NCBI GenBank assembly: GCA_031283865.1 | Contig: JAITAX010000118.1 | Coordinates: 1-9,456, forward strand | Direction: 5' to 3' | Length of the DNA stretch: 9,456 nt | Source: Eubacteriales Family XIII. Incertae Sedis bacterium | GTDB lineage: Bacteria; Bacillota; Clostridia; Peptostreptococcales; Anaerovoracaceae | Part shown: in pieces, positions 1 to 6,307 of the stretch | Layout of the letters: each line of letters opens with the position of its first letter | Position numbering within the stretch: position 1 is the first letter of the stretch | Notes under the pieces: generated by a model | What the model was told of the DNA's origin: nothing | Seen by the model: only the letters and a program-made list of their open reading frames with translations | Database searches by the model: none | Translations under genes and position numbers: made by a program

Positions 1-1424
1 CCGCCGGGCGCAAGGTCGCAGGCGATGCCGAAGCGGCGCGACACAGCCTCAAAATATTCGAGTATCTCGGGCGCGTCGTCCACCGCGAGCATGCGCATGT
101 TGTCCGGGCGAACGCTCGCATCGAGCAGGCTGCGGCGCTCCTCCTCGCCGCGCCGAACGCAGACGGTAAAGGAGAAAGTCGCGCCCTCGCCAAGCCTCGA
201 TTCTACCCGGATGCGGCCGCCCATCATCTCGACGATGTTCTTTGAGATCGCGAGGCCGAGCCCCGTGCCTCCGAACTTGCGCGAGGTGCTGCTGTCGGCC
301 TGCTCGAAAGAACTGAACAGGCGCGCCTGCTGCTGCTCGTTTATGCCTATGCCCGTGTCGCGCACCTCGATCTGCAGCGTACAAACGCCGTTTTCCTCCT
401 GCAAGAGCTGCGCGTCCAAGCGTACCGAGCCGCACTCCGGTGTGAATTTCACCGCGTTGCCCAGCAGATTCGTAATCACCTGCGCCAGGCGCTGGTCGTC
501 GCCGATCAGCGTTTCGGGGATGTCCTTGTCGATGTGTACGCTGAAGTTCTGGTGCTTCTCATCCACGCGGAAATTGATTACGTTTACGACCTTTTGAAGC
601 ATTTTTTCAAATTTGAAGACGTCGGGCGACAACTCGAATTTGCCGGATTCGATCTTCGACATGTCCAGTATATCGTTGATTACGCCGAGCAGATGCGTGG
701 ACGCGTCCTCGATCTTGTTCAGGCAGTAATCCTTGCGTTCTATGTCGCCGGACATCTTGCCGATGGAGGTCATGCCGATGATGGCGTTCATCGGCGTGCG
801 CATCTCGTGGCTCATATTGGAGAGAAATTCGCTCTTCGAGCGCGAGGCCGCCTCCGCCGCTTCCCGCGCGTGTTCGATATCCGTAACGTCGTGGAACAGC
901 ATCATCGCGCCCTCGATCTCCCCGTCCGAATTGATCATCGGCGTGAATTGGATCATGTATTTGCGAAAATCCTCGCCGCAGATGTCGAGCATGGCCTCCG
1001 TTTCGAGCGACTTTTTCTCTTTCATGGCGGCCTGCAGCATCTCGGAGAATACGCCGATCCATTCCGCGTCGGCAAGACCGGCGAAGAGCTCATCGAACAG
1101 CTTGCCGCCGATCAGACCGAAGCTCGATATCCGCGCCATTTTCAGAAAAACGCCCGTGCAATAGGCCAGACGCTCGTCCCGGTCGAACAGCAGGATGATG
1201 TTGGTGCTGTTTTCGAGCAGCAGTTGCAGATAGCTCTCCTGCCGGCTCTTCTCATGCTTCTGCATGGAATTGATATTCGTAATGGACGCGGCCACGGCTT
1301 TGTTGCGGTCCAAGGTGCTCTGTAAGCGATGCAAGCGGCGGCTGAGCGTCAGGATTTCATTTTTTAACGCTTCATTCTGTTGTTTCAACTCTTCGTTTGG
1401 CTGTGCAATCGTATCATGCGCCAC
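1..1424 (-). CDS. Soluble hybrid sensor histidine kinase (coiled coil-PAS-HisKA-HATPase-receiver), 3' end cut off by the window
   Basis: The frame stays open from 1424 to the window edge (474 codons). Residues about 8-60 are polar and heptad-like, probably a coiled coil. About 62-185 look like a PAS domain ending in FHDVTDI. A HisKA dimerisation domain follows with phosphoacceptor H206 in SNMSHEMRTP. The HATPase_c domain shows the N box (N323 in LLGNAVKFTP), the G1 box DTGIG (356-360), an F box (SSFEQAD, 371-377) and the G2 box GGTGLGLAI (385-393). From about 443 a receiver begins (MLAVDDAPE, acidic pair D449/D450); its phosphoacceptor Asp should lie beyond the window. No membrane segment or signal peptide is seen, so it should be a cytoplasmic sensor that autophosphorylates on His and passes phosphate to its own receiver. 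It lies 78 bp downstream of the FIST gene and is probably co-transcribed with it. The GTG at 1424 is preferred because AGGAGGGG sits 6 nt ahead of it. An in-frame ATG at 1442 would place that Shine-Dalgarno sequence inside the coding region. The stimulus and output target are unknown. Confidence 0.93.
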   Translation of the reverse strand, partial: MAHDTIAQPNEELKQQNEALKNEILTLSRRLHRLQSTLDRNKAVAASITNINSMQKHEKSRQESYLQLLLENSTNIILLFDRDERLAYCTGVFLKMARISSFGLIGGKLFDELFAGLADAEWIGVFSEMLQAAMKEKKSLETEAMLDICGEDFRKYMIQFTPMINSDGEIEGAMMLFHDVTDIEHAREAAEAASRSKSEFLSNMSHEMRTPMNAIIGMTSIGKMSGDIERKDYCLNKIEDASTHLLGVINDILDMSKIESGKFELSPDVFKFEKMLQKVVNVINFRVDEKHQNFSVHIDKDIPETLIGDDQRLAQVITNLLGNAVKFTPECGSVRLDAQLLQEENGVCTLQIEVRDTGIGINEQQQARLFSSFEQADSSTSRKFGGTGLGLAISKNIVEMMGGRIRVESRLGEGATFSFTVCVRRGEEERRSLLDASVRPDNMRMLAVDDAPEILEYFEAVSRRFGIACDLAPG

Positions 1425-1430
1425 AAGAAT

Positions 1431-1438
1431 CCCCTCCT
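1431..1438 (-). promoter_or_regulatory. Ribosome binding site that decides the kinase start (GTG at 1424)
   Basis: The minus strand reads AGGAGGGG, then 6 nt, then GTG. The upstream in-frame ATG at 1442 has no purine-rich sequence at a suitable distance, so initiation at GTG is favoured. Confidence 0.7.
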
Positions 1439-1502
1439 GCATTTAAACAACGTTGTCAATCCCTTTGAATGCCCTCAAATTGAAGCGGTCCCGCGGGTAT
1501 CG

Positions 1503-2666
1503 TTAAAAAACCACCAGCGTATACGTAAGGTTGTGAAAACGGTTGACGATATTTCGCTTCTCGTCGTAAACGGGACACATCTCTCCGCCGCTGTAGAGCA
1601 GCATAAAAGGAAGCGCGTCGCCGATCATCTCCGAGGTCTTCCGCATCTCCTCCTCGGAGTTTGGACTGATGACAAGTCCCCGCGTAAAGCAGGGAATCGC
1701 CAAGATGAAATCGCCGCCGTTCTTTTTCGCGTCCGCGAGCGCCTGCGAAACGGTGCTTTCCGCGGTTTCCATAACGCTGTTGTGGTCCACGTCCGCAATT
1801 GCGATCTTCGCGCCGACCGGTATGTTTCCGCCGCAAAAGATGCCCTCATCCGTGAAAGCGTACATGCTGAACGCGACCGGTTTCGTGCCGTCGCCGTAAT
1901 CGATGAGAAAAGGCAGCGTGGTTACGGCCGCAAGGCCGTTGGTCTCTACGCCCAAGCTTGCCAGGTATTGGAGGCCCGACATGTTGTCCACGCGCTTGAG
2001 CAGCGAACCCTCGGCATCCGTCACGATTGCCGTTCGCTGCTGAATGTTTTTCTCCGAAATGGCGGTCGTAAAAAAACGGGGATTGACGGCGCCCTCGATC
2101 AACAGCAGGGCGGCCTTGTGACGGGCGACATCGCCGTTCCGAAAGACCATGCTGTTCTCGTAGGTGAGCGAGGTGTCGTTGGACAGCGTCCCGAATACGG
2201 GAATGCCCCCGCCGACCGCATCGAGCCGCCTCAGCATGTTGTCCCCGCTGACGTCGGTCATGATGGGCGCGAACGCGAAGATGAACGAGGGTTCCGCCCG
2301 CAGTTTTCCCCTCGCCTCCTCGTAGGCCCGCGCGAGGGGCGCATCGACGTCGTCCTTTGAGATCTCTTCGGAAAACGCAGTCGCGAAGTGCACGTCGTCG
2401 CTCGTCAGGACGGAGAGGCTCAGCTGCTCCAGGCCGTATCGCCCGTTGATTGCGCTGCCCAAAACCGTGCAGCCGATCACATCGAAAGGCAGGGCCTCGC
2501 ACAGCGCGCCCACGACGCCTGTTTCAACAAATTCGTAATAACAGGCCACAATGCCGACCGAGTGCGCCAAAAGGCCGTTTTCAAGATCGATCTGCGACAG
2601 GATTTCATTCATGGCCGCGTCCAACTCGTCAATTTCGGATGTACTCGCGTGAATCAACTTGATCAT
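1503..2666 (-). CDS. FIST-domain signal-transduction protein (FIST_N plus FIST_C)
   Basis: The product has 387 residues and no signal peptide or transmembrane helix. It fits a complete FIST protein, a family of intracellular sensors proposed to bind small ligands such as amino acids. The N-terminal FIST region covers roughly residues 30-215, with alternating beta-strand and glycine patterns such as FDVIGCTVLGSAING (61-75), FIFAFAPIM (128-136) and GGGIPVFGTLSND (152-164). The FIST_C region is about 225-385. It carries the signature near the end, YSGGEMCPV (358-366), and the closing FHNLTYTLVVF (377-387), close to the FHN-x-T-x-TL ending usual in the family. The start at 2666 is chosen because AAGGAG lies 5 nt upstream (2672-2677). 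An ATG at 2762 in the same frame would lie upstream of the -10 box of the promoter described here, so it cannot be used by that transcript. The gene is first in a two-gene unit with the hybrid kinase, suggesting that FIST ligand sensing feeds the kinase; that link is an inference from gene order. The ligand is unknown. Confidence 0.88.
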   Translation of the reverse strand: MIKLIHASTSEIDELDAAMNEILSQIDLENGLLAHSVGIVACYYEFVETGVVGALCEALPFDVIGCTVLGSAINGRYGLEQLSLSVLTSDDVHFATAFSEEISKDDVDAPLARAYEEARGKLRAEPSFIFAFAPIMTDVSGDNMLRRLDAVGGGIPVFGTLSNDTSLTYENSMVFRNGDVARHKAALLLIEGAVNPRFFTTAISEKNIQQRTAIVTDAEGSLLKRVDNMSGLQYLASLGVETNGLAAVTTLPFLIDYGDGTKPVAFSMYAFTDEGIFCGGNIPVGAKIAIADVDHNSVMETAESTVSQALADAKKNGGDFILAIPCFTRGLVISPNSEEEMRKTSEMIGDALPFMLLYSGGEMCPVYDEKRNIVNRFHNLTYTLVVF

Positions 2667-2744
2667 ACTGTCTCCTTGCTGTTGCAAAACGTTTCGCGGC
2701 GTTCGTTTACGGTCCGCGCCGCTGAAATCAAATACTATATTTGG

Positions 2745-2773
2745 AGTATACCATACATTCATATCAAAATCAA
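2745..2773 (-). promoter_or_regulatory. Strong sigma-70/SigA promoter for the FIST-kinase unit
   Basis: On the minus strand a -35 box TTGATT (2768-2773) is followed by exactly 17 bp and a -10 box TATACT (2745-2750) with an extended -10 TGG directly before it. Transcription would begin near 2738, leaving a leader of about 70 nt to the FIST ATG at 2666. The -35 box lies inside the left arm (plus-strand orientation) of the large palindrome at 2766-2810, so anything binding that palindrome, or the transcription termination occurring there, could affect initiation. Boxes and spacing are read directly; activity is inferred. Confidence 0.7.
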
Positions 2774-2810
2774 AAGAACTCCTTTTATAAAAGGAGTTTC
2801 TTTTGATTTT
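2766..2810. terminator. Near-perfect 45-bp palindrome; probable (bidirectional) intrinsic terminator and possible operator
   Basis: The 22-nt left arm (2766-2787) and 23-nt right arm (2788-2810) are complementary apart from one extra A, with the core CTCCTTTTATAAAAGGAG (2779-2796) at the centre. As RNA it forms a hairpin flanked by A-rich and U-rich arms, the arrangement of a bidirectional terminator. It would end aminotransferase transcripts 180-225 nt past their stop codon. The longer T run (six T at 2807-2812) lies on the plus-strand side, although no plus-strand gene is seen. Because the FIST promoter's -35 box lies within it, it could also be a protein-binding operator. The sequence alone does not decide between these roles. 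Confidence 0.6.
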
Positions 2811-2940
2811 TTGTTACAGTAACGAGCCGGCCGGCCGGAGGCTTGGGAATCCTCTCCGCTCTTCGCAGCGCCGCAAAGAGCTGCCCCTCCTTTCGGTTCG
2901 GGATGAAACCCTCACGGCGGGTCACCGGCGTTTATGCCCA

Positions 2941-2991
2941 AAGCTTGCGCGCGGGTGCGCGCGCGCGCCGCCCGCCGGCGCGGAACCGGTT
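2941..2991. repeat. GC-only, self-complementary stretch just past the aminotransferase stop
   Basis: This stretch contains a 14-bp alternating purine-pyrimidine run (2955-2968, GTGCGCGCGCGCGC), GCGCGC-type complementary segments on either side of GGGT, and AACCGGTT (2984-2991) overlapping the stop codon. On the minus-strand transcript it could form a GC-rich 3' hairpin. No U tract follows, so it is not a standard terminator. The rest of the gap (2813-2940) holds two short perfect palindromes, GTTACAGTAAC (2813-2823) and CCGGCCGGCCGG (2827-2838), and no supportable gene. Confidence 0.35.
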
Positions 2992-4354
2992 ATTTGAGCT
3001 TTTTTGCCGCCGCCTCGATGGACTGCTCGAAGATGTCAAGGCCCGCTTCGAGTTGGGCGTCCGTCACGCAGAGCGGACACAGGAAGCGGATTGCGTTGCC
3101 GTAGGTGCCGGCGTTTTCCAGCACGAGGCCGCGCGTCCAAGCCTCCGTCACAATCGCGCTCACGAGATCGGCGTAAGGCTCTTTTCCGGCCTTGGTCTTT
3201 ACGAACTCGATGCCGAGCATCGCCCCCACGCCCCGGACGTCCCCAATAAATTCATAGGCGTCTTTCCAAGCGTTGAAGCGCTTCATGCACTTGCCGGCGA
3301 TGCGCAGCGCCTTGCCCGGATAATCCTCTTTCGTCATGACCTCGAGAACTTTCAGCGCGGACGCGACGGCGACGGCATTGCCGCAGTAGGTGCCGCCGAT
3401 GGTGCCGCCCGGCGTGCCGTCGAAGATCTCCTTGCGCGCCGTGACCGCAGAAAGCGGCAGACCGCCCGCGATGGATTTTGCCATCGTGATGATGTCGGGA
3501 GCGCAGCCGGCTTCTTTGTAATATTCCGACGCAAACATCCTGCCGGAGCGCGCGAAGCCCGTCTGCACCTCGTCCGTAACCATCATGATGCCGTGCTTGT
3601 CGCAGATGGCCCTGACCGCCTTGACCCATTCGAGCGGCGCGGGCACAAAACCGCCCTCGCCCTGCACGGGTTCAAAGACGATGGCCGCCACATACTGCGC
3701 GGGCGACACCTCCACGAACACCTCTTCCAGCTTTTTGACGTAATACGCAACGGCCTCGGCCTCGCTCACGCCGGCGGGCCGCCTGTAGAGATTCGGAAAT
3801 TCGGCGCGGTAGATGCCGTCCGGGAAAGGTCCCATGCCGACGGCGTAGGCTTTCTTGGCCGTCATCGTCATCGTGAGCATGGTGCGACCGTGGAAAGCGC
3901 CCGTGAACACGATGATGTTCGGCCTGCCCGTGAAGCCGCGCGCGATCTTGACCGCGTTCTCGTCGGCTTCGGCGCCGCTGTTCACGAACATCGTGTTTCG
4001 CACCTCGCCCTTTACGGGCGCGATCTTGCTCAGTGCTTCCGCCAGATCGAGATAACCCGTGTGCGTCGTAATGTTCATCATCGAATGAAAGTATTTCTCG
4101 GATTGTTCCTTTACGGCCTCGATGAGCGCGGGATGGCTGTAGCCGATGTTCATCACGCCCACGCCCCCGACCCAGTCGAGGAAGATGTTGCCGTCGAGGT
4201 CTTCAAACATCGCGCCCTCGCCGCGTTTTATCACGAGCGGATAGATGGATTTGATGGCCGCCGGTATCACGCGCGCCCGCTTTTCGAGGGCCTCTTTCGC
4301 TTTCGGACCGGGCAGGGCCGTGCTTACCTTTGGCAGTGCTTCTCGCAATGACAT
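2990..4354 (-). CDS. Class III PLP aminotransferase, 4-aminobutyrate/omega-amino acid type (GabT-like)
   Basis: The product is 454 residues, a normal length for the family. It should move an omega-amino group (GABA, beta-alanine or similar) to a 2-oxo acid, giving a semialdehyde in the cytoplasm. Visible fold-type I, class III features are the substrate-side motif LDWVGGVGVMNIGYSHP (59-75), the PLP phosphate loop NSGAEA (125-130), FHGRT (154-158), the active-site glutamate E228 in EPVQGEGG, the pyridine-nitrogen aspartate D261 in TDEVQTGFARSGRMF, the Schiff-base lysine K293 in TMAKSIAGGLP, and GTYCGN (321-326), where GGN is the more usual form. The start is supported by GGGAGGAG just upstream (4360-4367). 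The gene is 50 bp downstream of the sigma-54 activator and probably shares its transcript. The nearby preTA genes make beta-alanine or beta-aminoisobutyrate a plausible substrate. GABA, 5-aminovalerate or putrescine-derived substrates are alternatives, and sequence alone cannot choose, so no gene symbol is given. Confidence 0.93.
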   Translation of the reverse strand: MSLREALPKVSTALPGPKAKEALEKRARVIPAAIKSIYPLVIKRGEGAMFEDLDGNIFLDWVGGVGVMNIGYSHPALIEAVKEQSEKYFHSMMNITTHTGYLDLAEALSKIAPVKGEVRNTMFVNSGAEADENAVKIARGFTGRPNIIVFTGAFHGRTMLTMTMTAKKAYAVGMGPFPDGIYRAEFPNLYRRPAGVSEAEAVAYYVKKLEEVFVEVSPAQYVAAIVFEPVQGEGGFVPAPLEWVKAVRAICDKHGIMMVTDEVQTGFARSGRMFASEYYKEAGCAPDIITMAKSIAGGLPLSAVTARKEIFDGTPGGTIGGTYCGNAVAVASALKVLEVMTKEDYPGKALRIAGKCMKRFNAWKDAYEFIGDVRGVGAMLGIEFVKTKAGKEPYADLVSAIVTEAWTRGLVLENAGTYGNAIRFLCPLCVTDAQLEAGLDIFEQSIEAAAKKLK

Positions 4355-4404
4355 GATTTCTCCTCCCTTTCAAAACCCTTTTCAATATTGAATAATAACC
4401 GTCT

Positions 4405-6201
4405 TTATGTGATTTCGAGTTCGGACAGACGGCGGTACAGCGTCGCCCGCGATATGCCCAGCTCCTTGGCGACGGCGTCCTTGGCGCGGCTGCCGGCGCC
4501 GTACTGCGCCAAGCGTTTCGCGATGACCCCCCTTTCGTAGCGGCGGATCTGCTCCGCAAGGGAAACATCGCTTTCCGGCGGCTGTGTCCGATCCTCCTCG
4601 CCGCGCAGCAGCCGCGCAGGAACGGCATCCGCGTCTATGCGGTCGCCGCAGGCCATATTCACGCCGTATTCCACAGCGGTCTCACGCTCCCTGACATGGC
4701 CCGGCCAACTGTGGTTCTCGTATATCCGTTCGGCCTGTTCCGTAAAGCCGACGATGCCCTTGTTCATGAACGCGTTGTACTTAGCCAGAAAATGCTTCAT
4801 CAGACGCCGTATGTCCTCCCGCCTGCCGCGCAGGGGCGGCGTCGTGAGGGGGATGACGCTGAGGCGGTAGTACAGATCCTCGCGGAAGTTCCCTTGACGG
4901 ATCATCTCCTCGAGGTCCCGGTTTGTGGCCGCGATGACCCGCACGTCCGCGATGACGGTCTTGTTGCCGCCGACGCGTTCAAAGCGCATGTTTTGCAGTA
5001 CGTGCAGCAGCTTTACCTGCAGGTGGAGCGGCAGATCGCCTATCTCGTCGAGAAATACAGTGCCGTCGTTCGCCAGTTCGAACTTGCCGATCTTGCCGCG
5101 TTCGCTCGCGCCCGTGAAGGCGCCGCGCTCGTAGCCGAACAGCTCACTTTCCAGCAGATTTTCCGGAATCGCGCCGCAGTTGACGGTCACGAAAGGGCCG
5201 GCCGCGCGCAAACCCGAATAGTGAATGGCTTTCGCGAACATCTCCTTGCCCGTGCCGCTTTCGCCCGTGATCAGCACCGTGGAATTGCCGCGGGCGATCA
5301 TCACGGCTTGGTTCTTTACGCGGAGCATGACCTCGTCGTCGCCGATAATGTCGTCAAAGGTGTACTTGAGCGCACCCGTGTTGATGCTGTACGCGAGCTT
5401 ATGGGCCTCTTCGATGTCTCGGAAAGAGATCACGACGCCCTCAATCTCCGCGCCGCTGCAATAGGGTCTGGCGGTTACGATGAAATGCCGCGTGCCTTTC
5501 CACGTCCTGTAGACCTCTTCTCGCTCCGTATAGCCTTTCCCCGTCCTAAGCACGTCAAGGGCCGGCGCGCCGTGCATATATTCGCTGATGTGGCCGCCTA
5601 TGATTGCGCTTCGCGAAGCGAAGAACAGCTTTTCGGCCATGCTGTTGCAGTGCTTGATATAGCCGTTGCGATCGATGTCAAAGATGCCCTCGTGCGTGGC
5701 CTCGATCACCGTGTTAAGCTCGTTCATCGTGCTTTCGGCGGCGTTCAGCAGGGCGCGTTGGTCGGCCTTGGCCGCAAGCAGATCCGCCATTTTCTCGACA
5801 AAGACGGCCATATTCTCGTGCCGGTCGATCAGTACGGCGCGCTGTTCCTCCTGCACGGCGATGAACCCGATGACGCCTATGACGGCGCCGTGCAGCTTGA
5901 TGGGCGTACAGATTTCGGTCAGCTCCCGCGCACTGCCCGTGAGCAGGGACGCGCCGTAATCCGGATACTTGCCCGTGTCCTCGATATAGGCCGTCGCATC
6001 GCTTCGCAACATGCGCGCGTACAGGTATTCCCCGTCGAGCCGGCCGAACTCCTCTTTTGCGCCGATCTTATTGCGGTACGCGCCCGTGCCGCCGACCAAG
6101 GTGAGTTCGTCGTCAACGATCTCCACCTCCACGCCTATGGCGATGGAAATGGCGTCGGCCACCTGCTGCACGCCCGTTGAAATGTCCGTCAACAGCGACA
6201 T
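4405..6201 (-). CDS. Sigma-54-dependent transcriptional activator (GAF-like, PAS, AAA+, Fis-type HTH)
   Basis: The product is 598 residues and complete, a bacterial enhancer-binding protein that should hydrolyse ATP to open sigma-54 promoters. Residues 1-150 form an N-terminal sensory region, probably GAF-like (IGVEVEIVDDELTLVGGTG; ICTPIKLHGAVIGVIGFIA). Residues about 160-270 are a PAS domain (VIEATHEGIFDIDRNGYI ... VVISFRDIEEA). The AAA+ domain (about 282-510) has Walker A GESGTGKE (K319), the sigma-54 contact loop GAFTGA (360-365), Walker B FLDEIGDL (D385, E386), sensor I ATNRDL, arginine-finger region FREDLYYRL, and sensor II WPGHVRE (R504). A Fis-like helix-turn-helix covers about 570-596 (AVAKELGISRATLYRRLSEL). 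The linker after sensor II reads HVRERET rather than the common NVRELEN, but the frame is intact. The retained GAFTGA implies that the organism has RpoN. The effector is unknown. Its position just before the aminotransferase suggests local control of amino-acid or pyrimidine catabolism. The ATG at 6201 follows GGGAGAGGATC. Confidence 0.94.
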   Translation of the reverse strand: MSLLTDISTGVQQVADAISIAIGVEVEIVDDELTLVGGTGAYRNKIGAKEEFGRLDGEYLYARMLRSDATAYIEDTGKYPDYGASLLTGSARELTEICTPIKLHGAVIGVIGFIAVQEEQRAVLIDRHENMAVFVEKMADLLAAKADQRALLNAAESTMNELNTVIEATHEGIFDIDRNGYIKHCNSMAEKLFFASRSAIIGGHISEYMHGAPALDVLRTGKGYTEREEVYRTWKGTRHFIVTARPYCSGAEIEGVVISFRDIEEAHKLAYSINTGALKYTFDDIIGDDEVMLRVKNQAVMIARGNSTVLITGESGTGKEMFAKAIHYSGLRAAGPFVTVNCGAIPENLLESELFGYERGAFTGASERGKIGKFELANDGTVFLDEIGDLPLHLQVKLLHVLQNMRFERVGGNKTVIADVRVIAATNRDLEEMIRQGNFREDLYYRLSVIPLTTPPLRGRREDIRRLMKHFLAKYNAFMNKGIVGFTEQAERIYENHSWPGHVRERETAVEYGVNMACGDRIDADAVPARLLRGEEDRTQPPESDVSLAEQIRRYERGVIAKRLAQYGAGSRAKDAVAKELGISRATLYRRLSELEIT

Positions 6202-6218
6202 GATCCTCTCCCGCAGCT

Positions 6219-6247
6219 ATTATACCGGAAAGCCCTGTATTTTTCCA
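6219..6247 (-). promoter_or_regulatory. Candidate sigma-70 promoter for the sigma-54 activator gene
   Basis: A perfect TATAAT (6219-6224) lies 17 bp from a moderate -35 match, TGGAAA (6242-6247). The predicted start point near 6212 leaves only about 10 nt of leader, just enough for the ribosome binding site. This is short but possible. The region upstream to 6307 is AT-rich, like an UP element. One arm of a 9-bp inverted repeat abuts the -10 box. Confidence 0.5.
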
Positions 6248-6268
6248 TGACTTTTAATCGCTTTCCGG
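6225..6268. repeat. Inverted repeat spanning the activator promoter (possible operator)
   Basis: CCGGAAAGC (6225-6233) and its exact reverse complement GCTTTCCGG (6260-6268) have centres 35 bp apart. The outer copy extends into a perfect 10-bp palindrome, TTTCCGGAAA (6262-6271). One arm occupies the spacer beside the -10 box and the other lies about 50 bp upstream of the predicted start point. The layout fits dimer binding sites for autoregulation. A 26-nt loop and no U tract make a terminator unlikely. Which protein binds, if any, is unknown. Confidence 0.45.
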
Positions 6269-6307
6269 AAATAAAATAATTGCAATAAATATAAACTTTC
6301 TGAATTA

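Noticed and set aside
2667..2762. An N-terminal extension of the FIST protein starting at 2762
   Set aside because: That ATG lies upstream of the -10 box (2745-2750) of the strong promoter and has no ribosome binding site, whereas AAGGAG precedes the ATG at 2666.
2843..4351. A 502-codon open frame on the plus strand opposite the aminotransferase gene
   Set aside because: It mirrors a well-supported gene, has histidine/arginine/alanine-rich composition typical of antisense frames in GC-rich DNA, shows no domain motif and has no convincing ribosome binding site.
4381..4392. TTCAATATTGAA, a 12-bp palindrome between the activator and the aminotransferase gene
   Set aside because: AT-rich and short, with no promoter elements at suitable spacing; chance is a sufficient explanation.
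4600..4720. Possible frameshift in the activator near the unusual HVRERET segment
   Set aside because: The frame is continuous with sensible residues before and after, through to a typical Fis-type HTH.
4696..6180. A 494-codon open frame on the plus strand opposite the sigma-54 activator
   Set aside because: Antisense shadow of a gene with all AAA+ motifs intact; no recognisable domain. The same applies to the long plus-strand frames at 534-1325, 1380-2360, 6734-7864 and 8191-9270.
6225..6268. The 9-bp inverted repeat as a terminator of the beta-CASP gene
   Set aside because: The loop would be 26 nt and no U tract follows the second arm on the minus strand.
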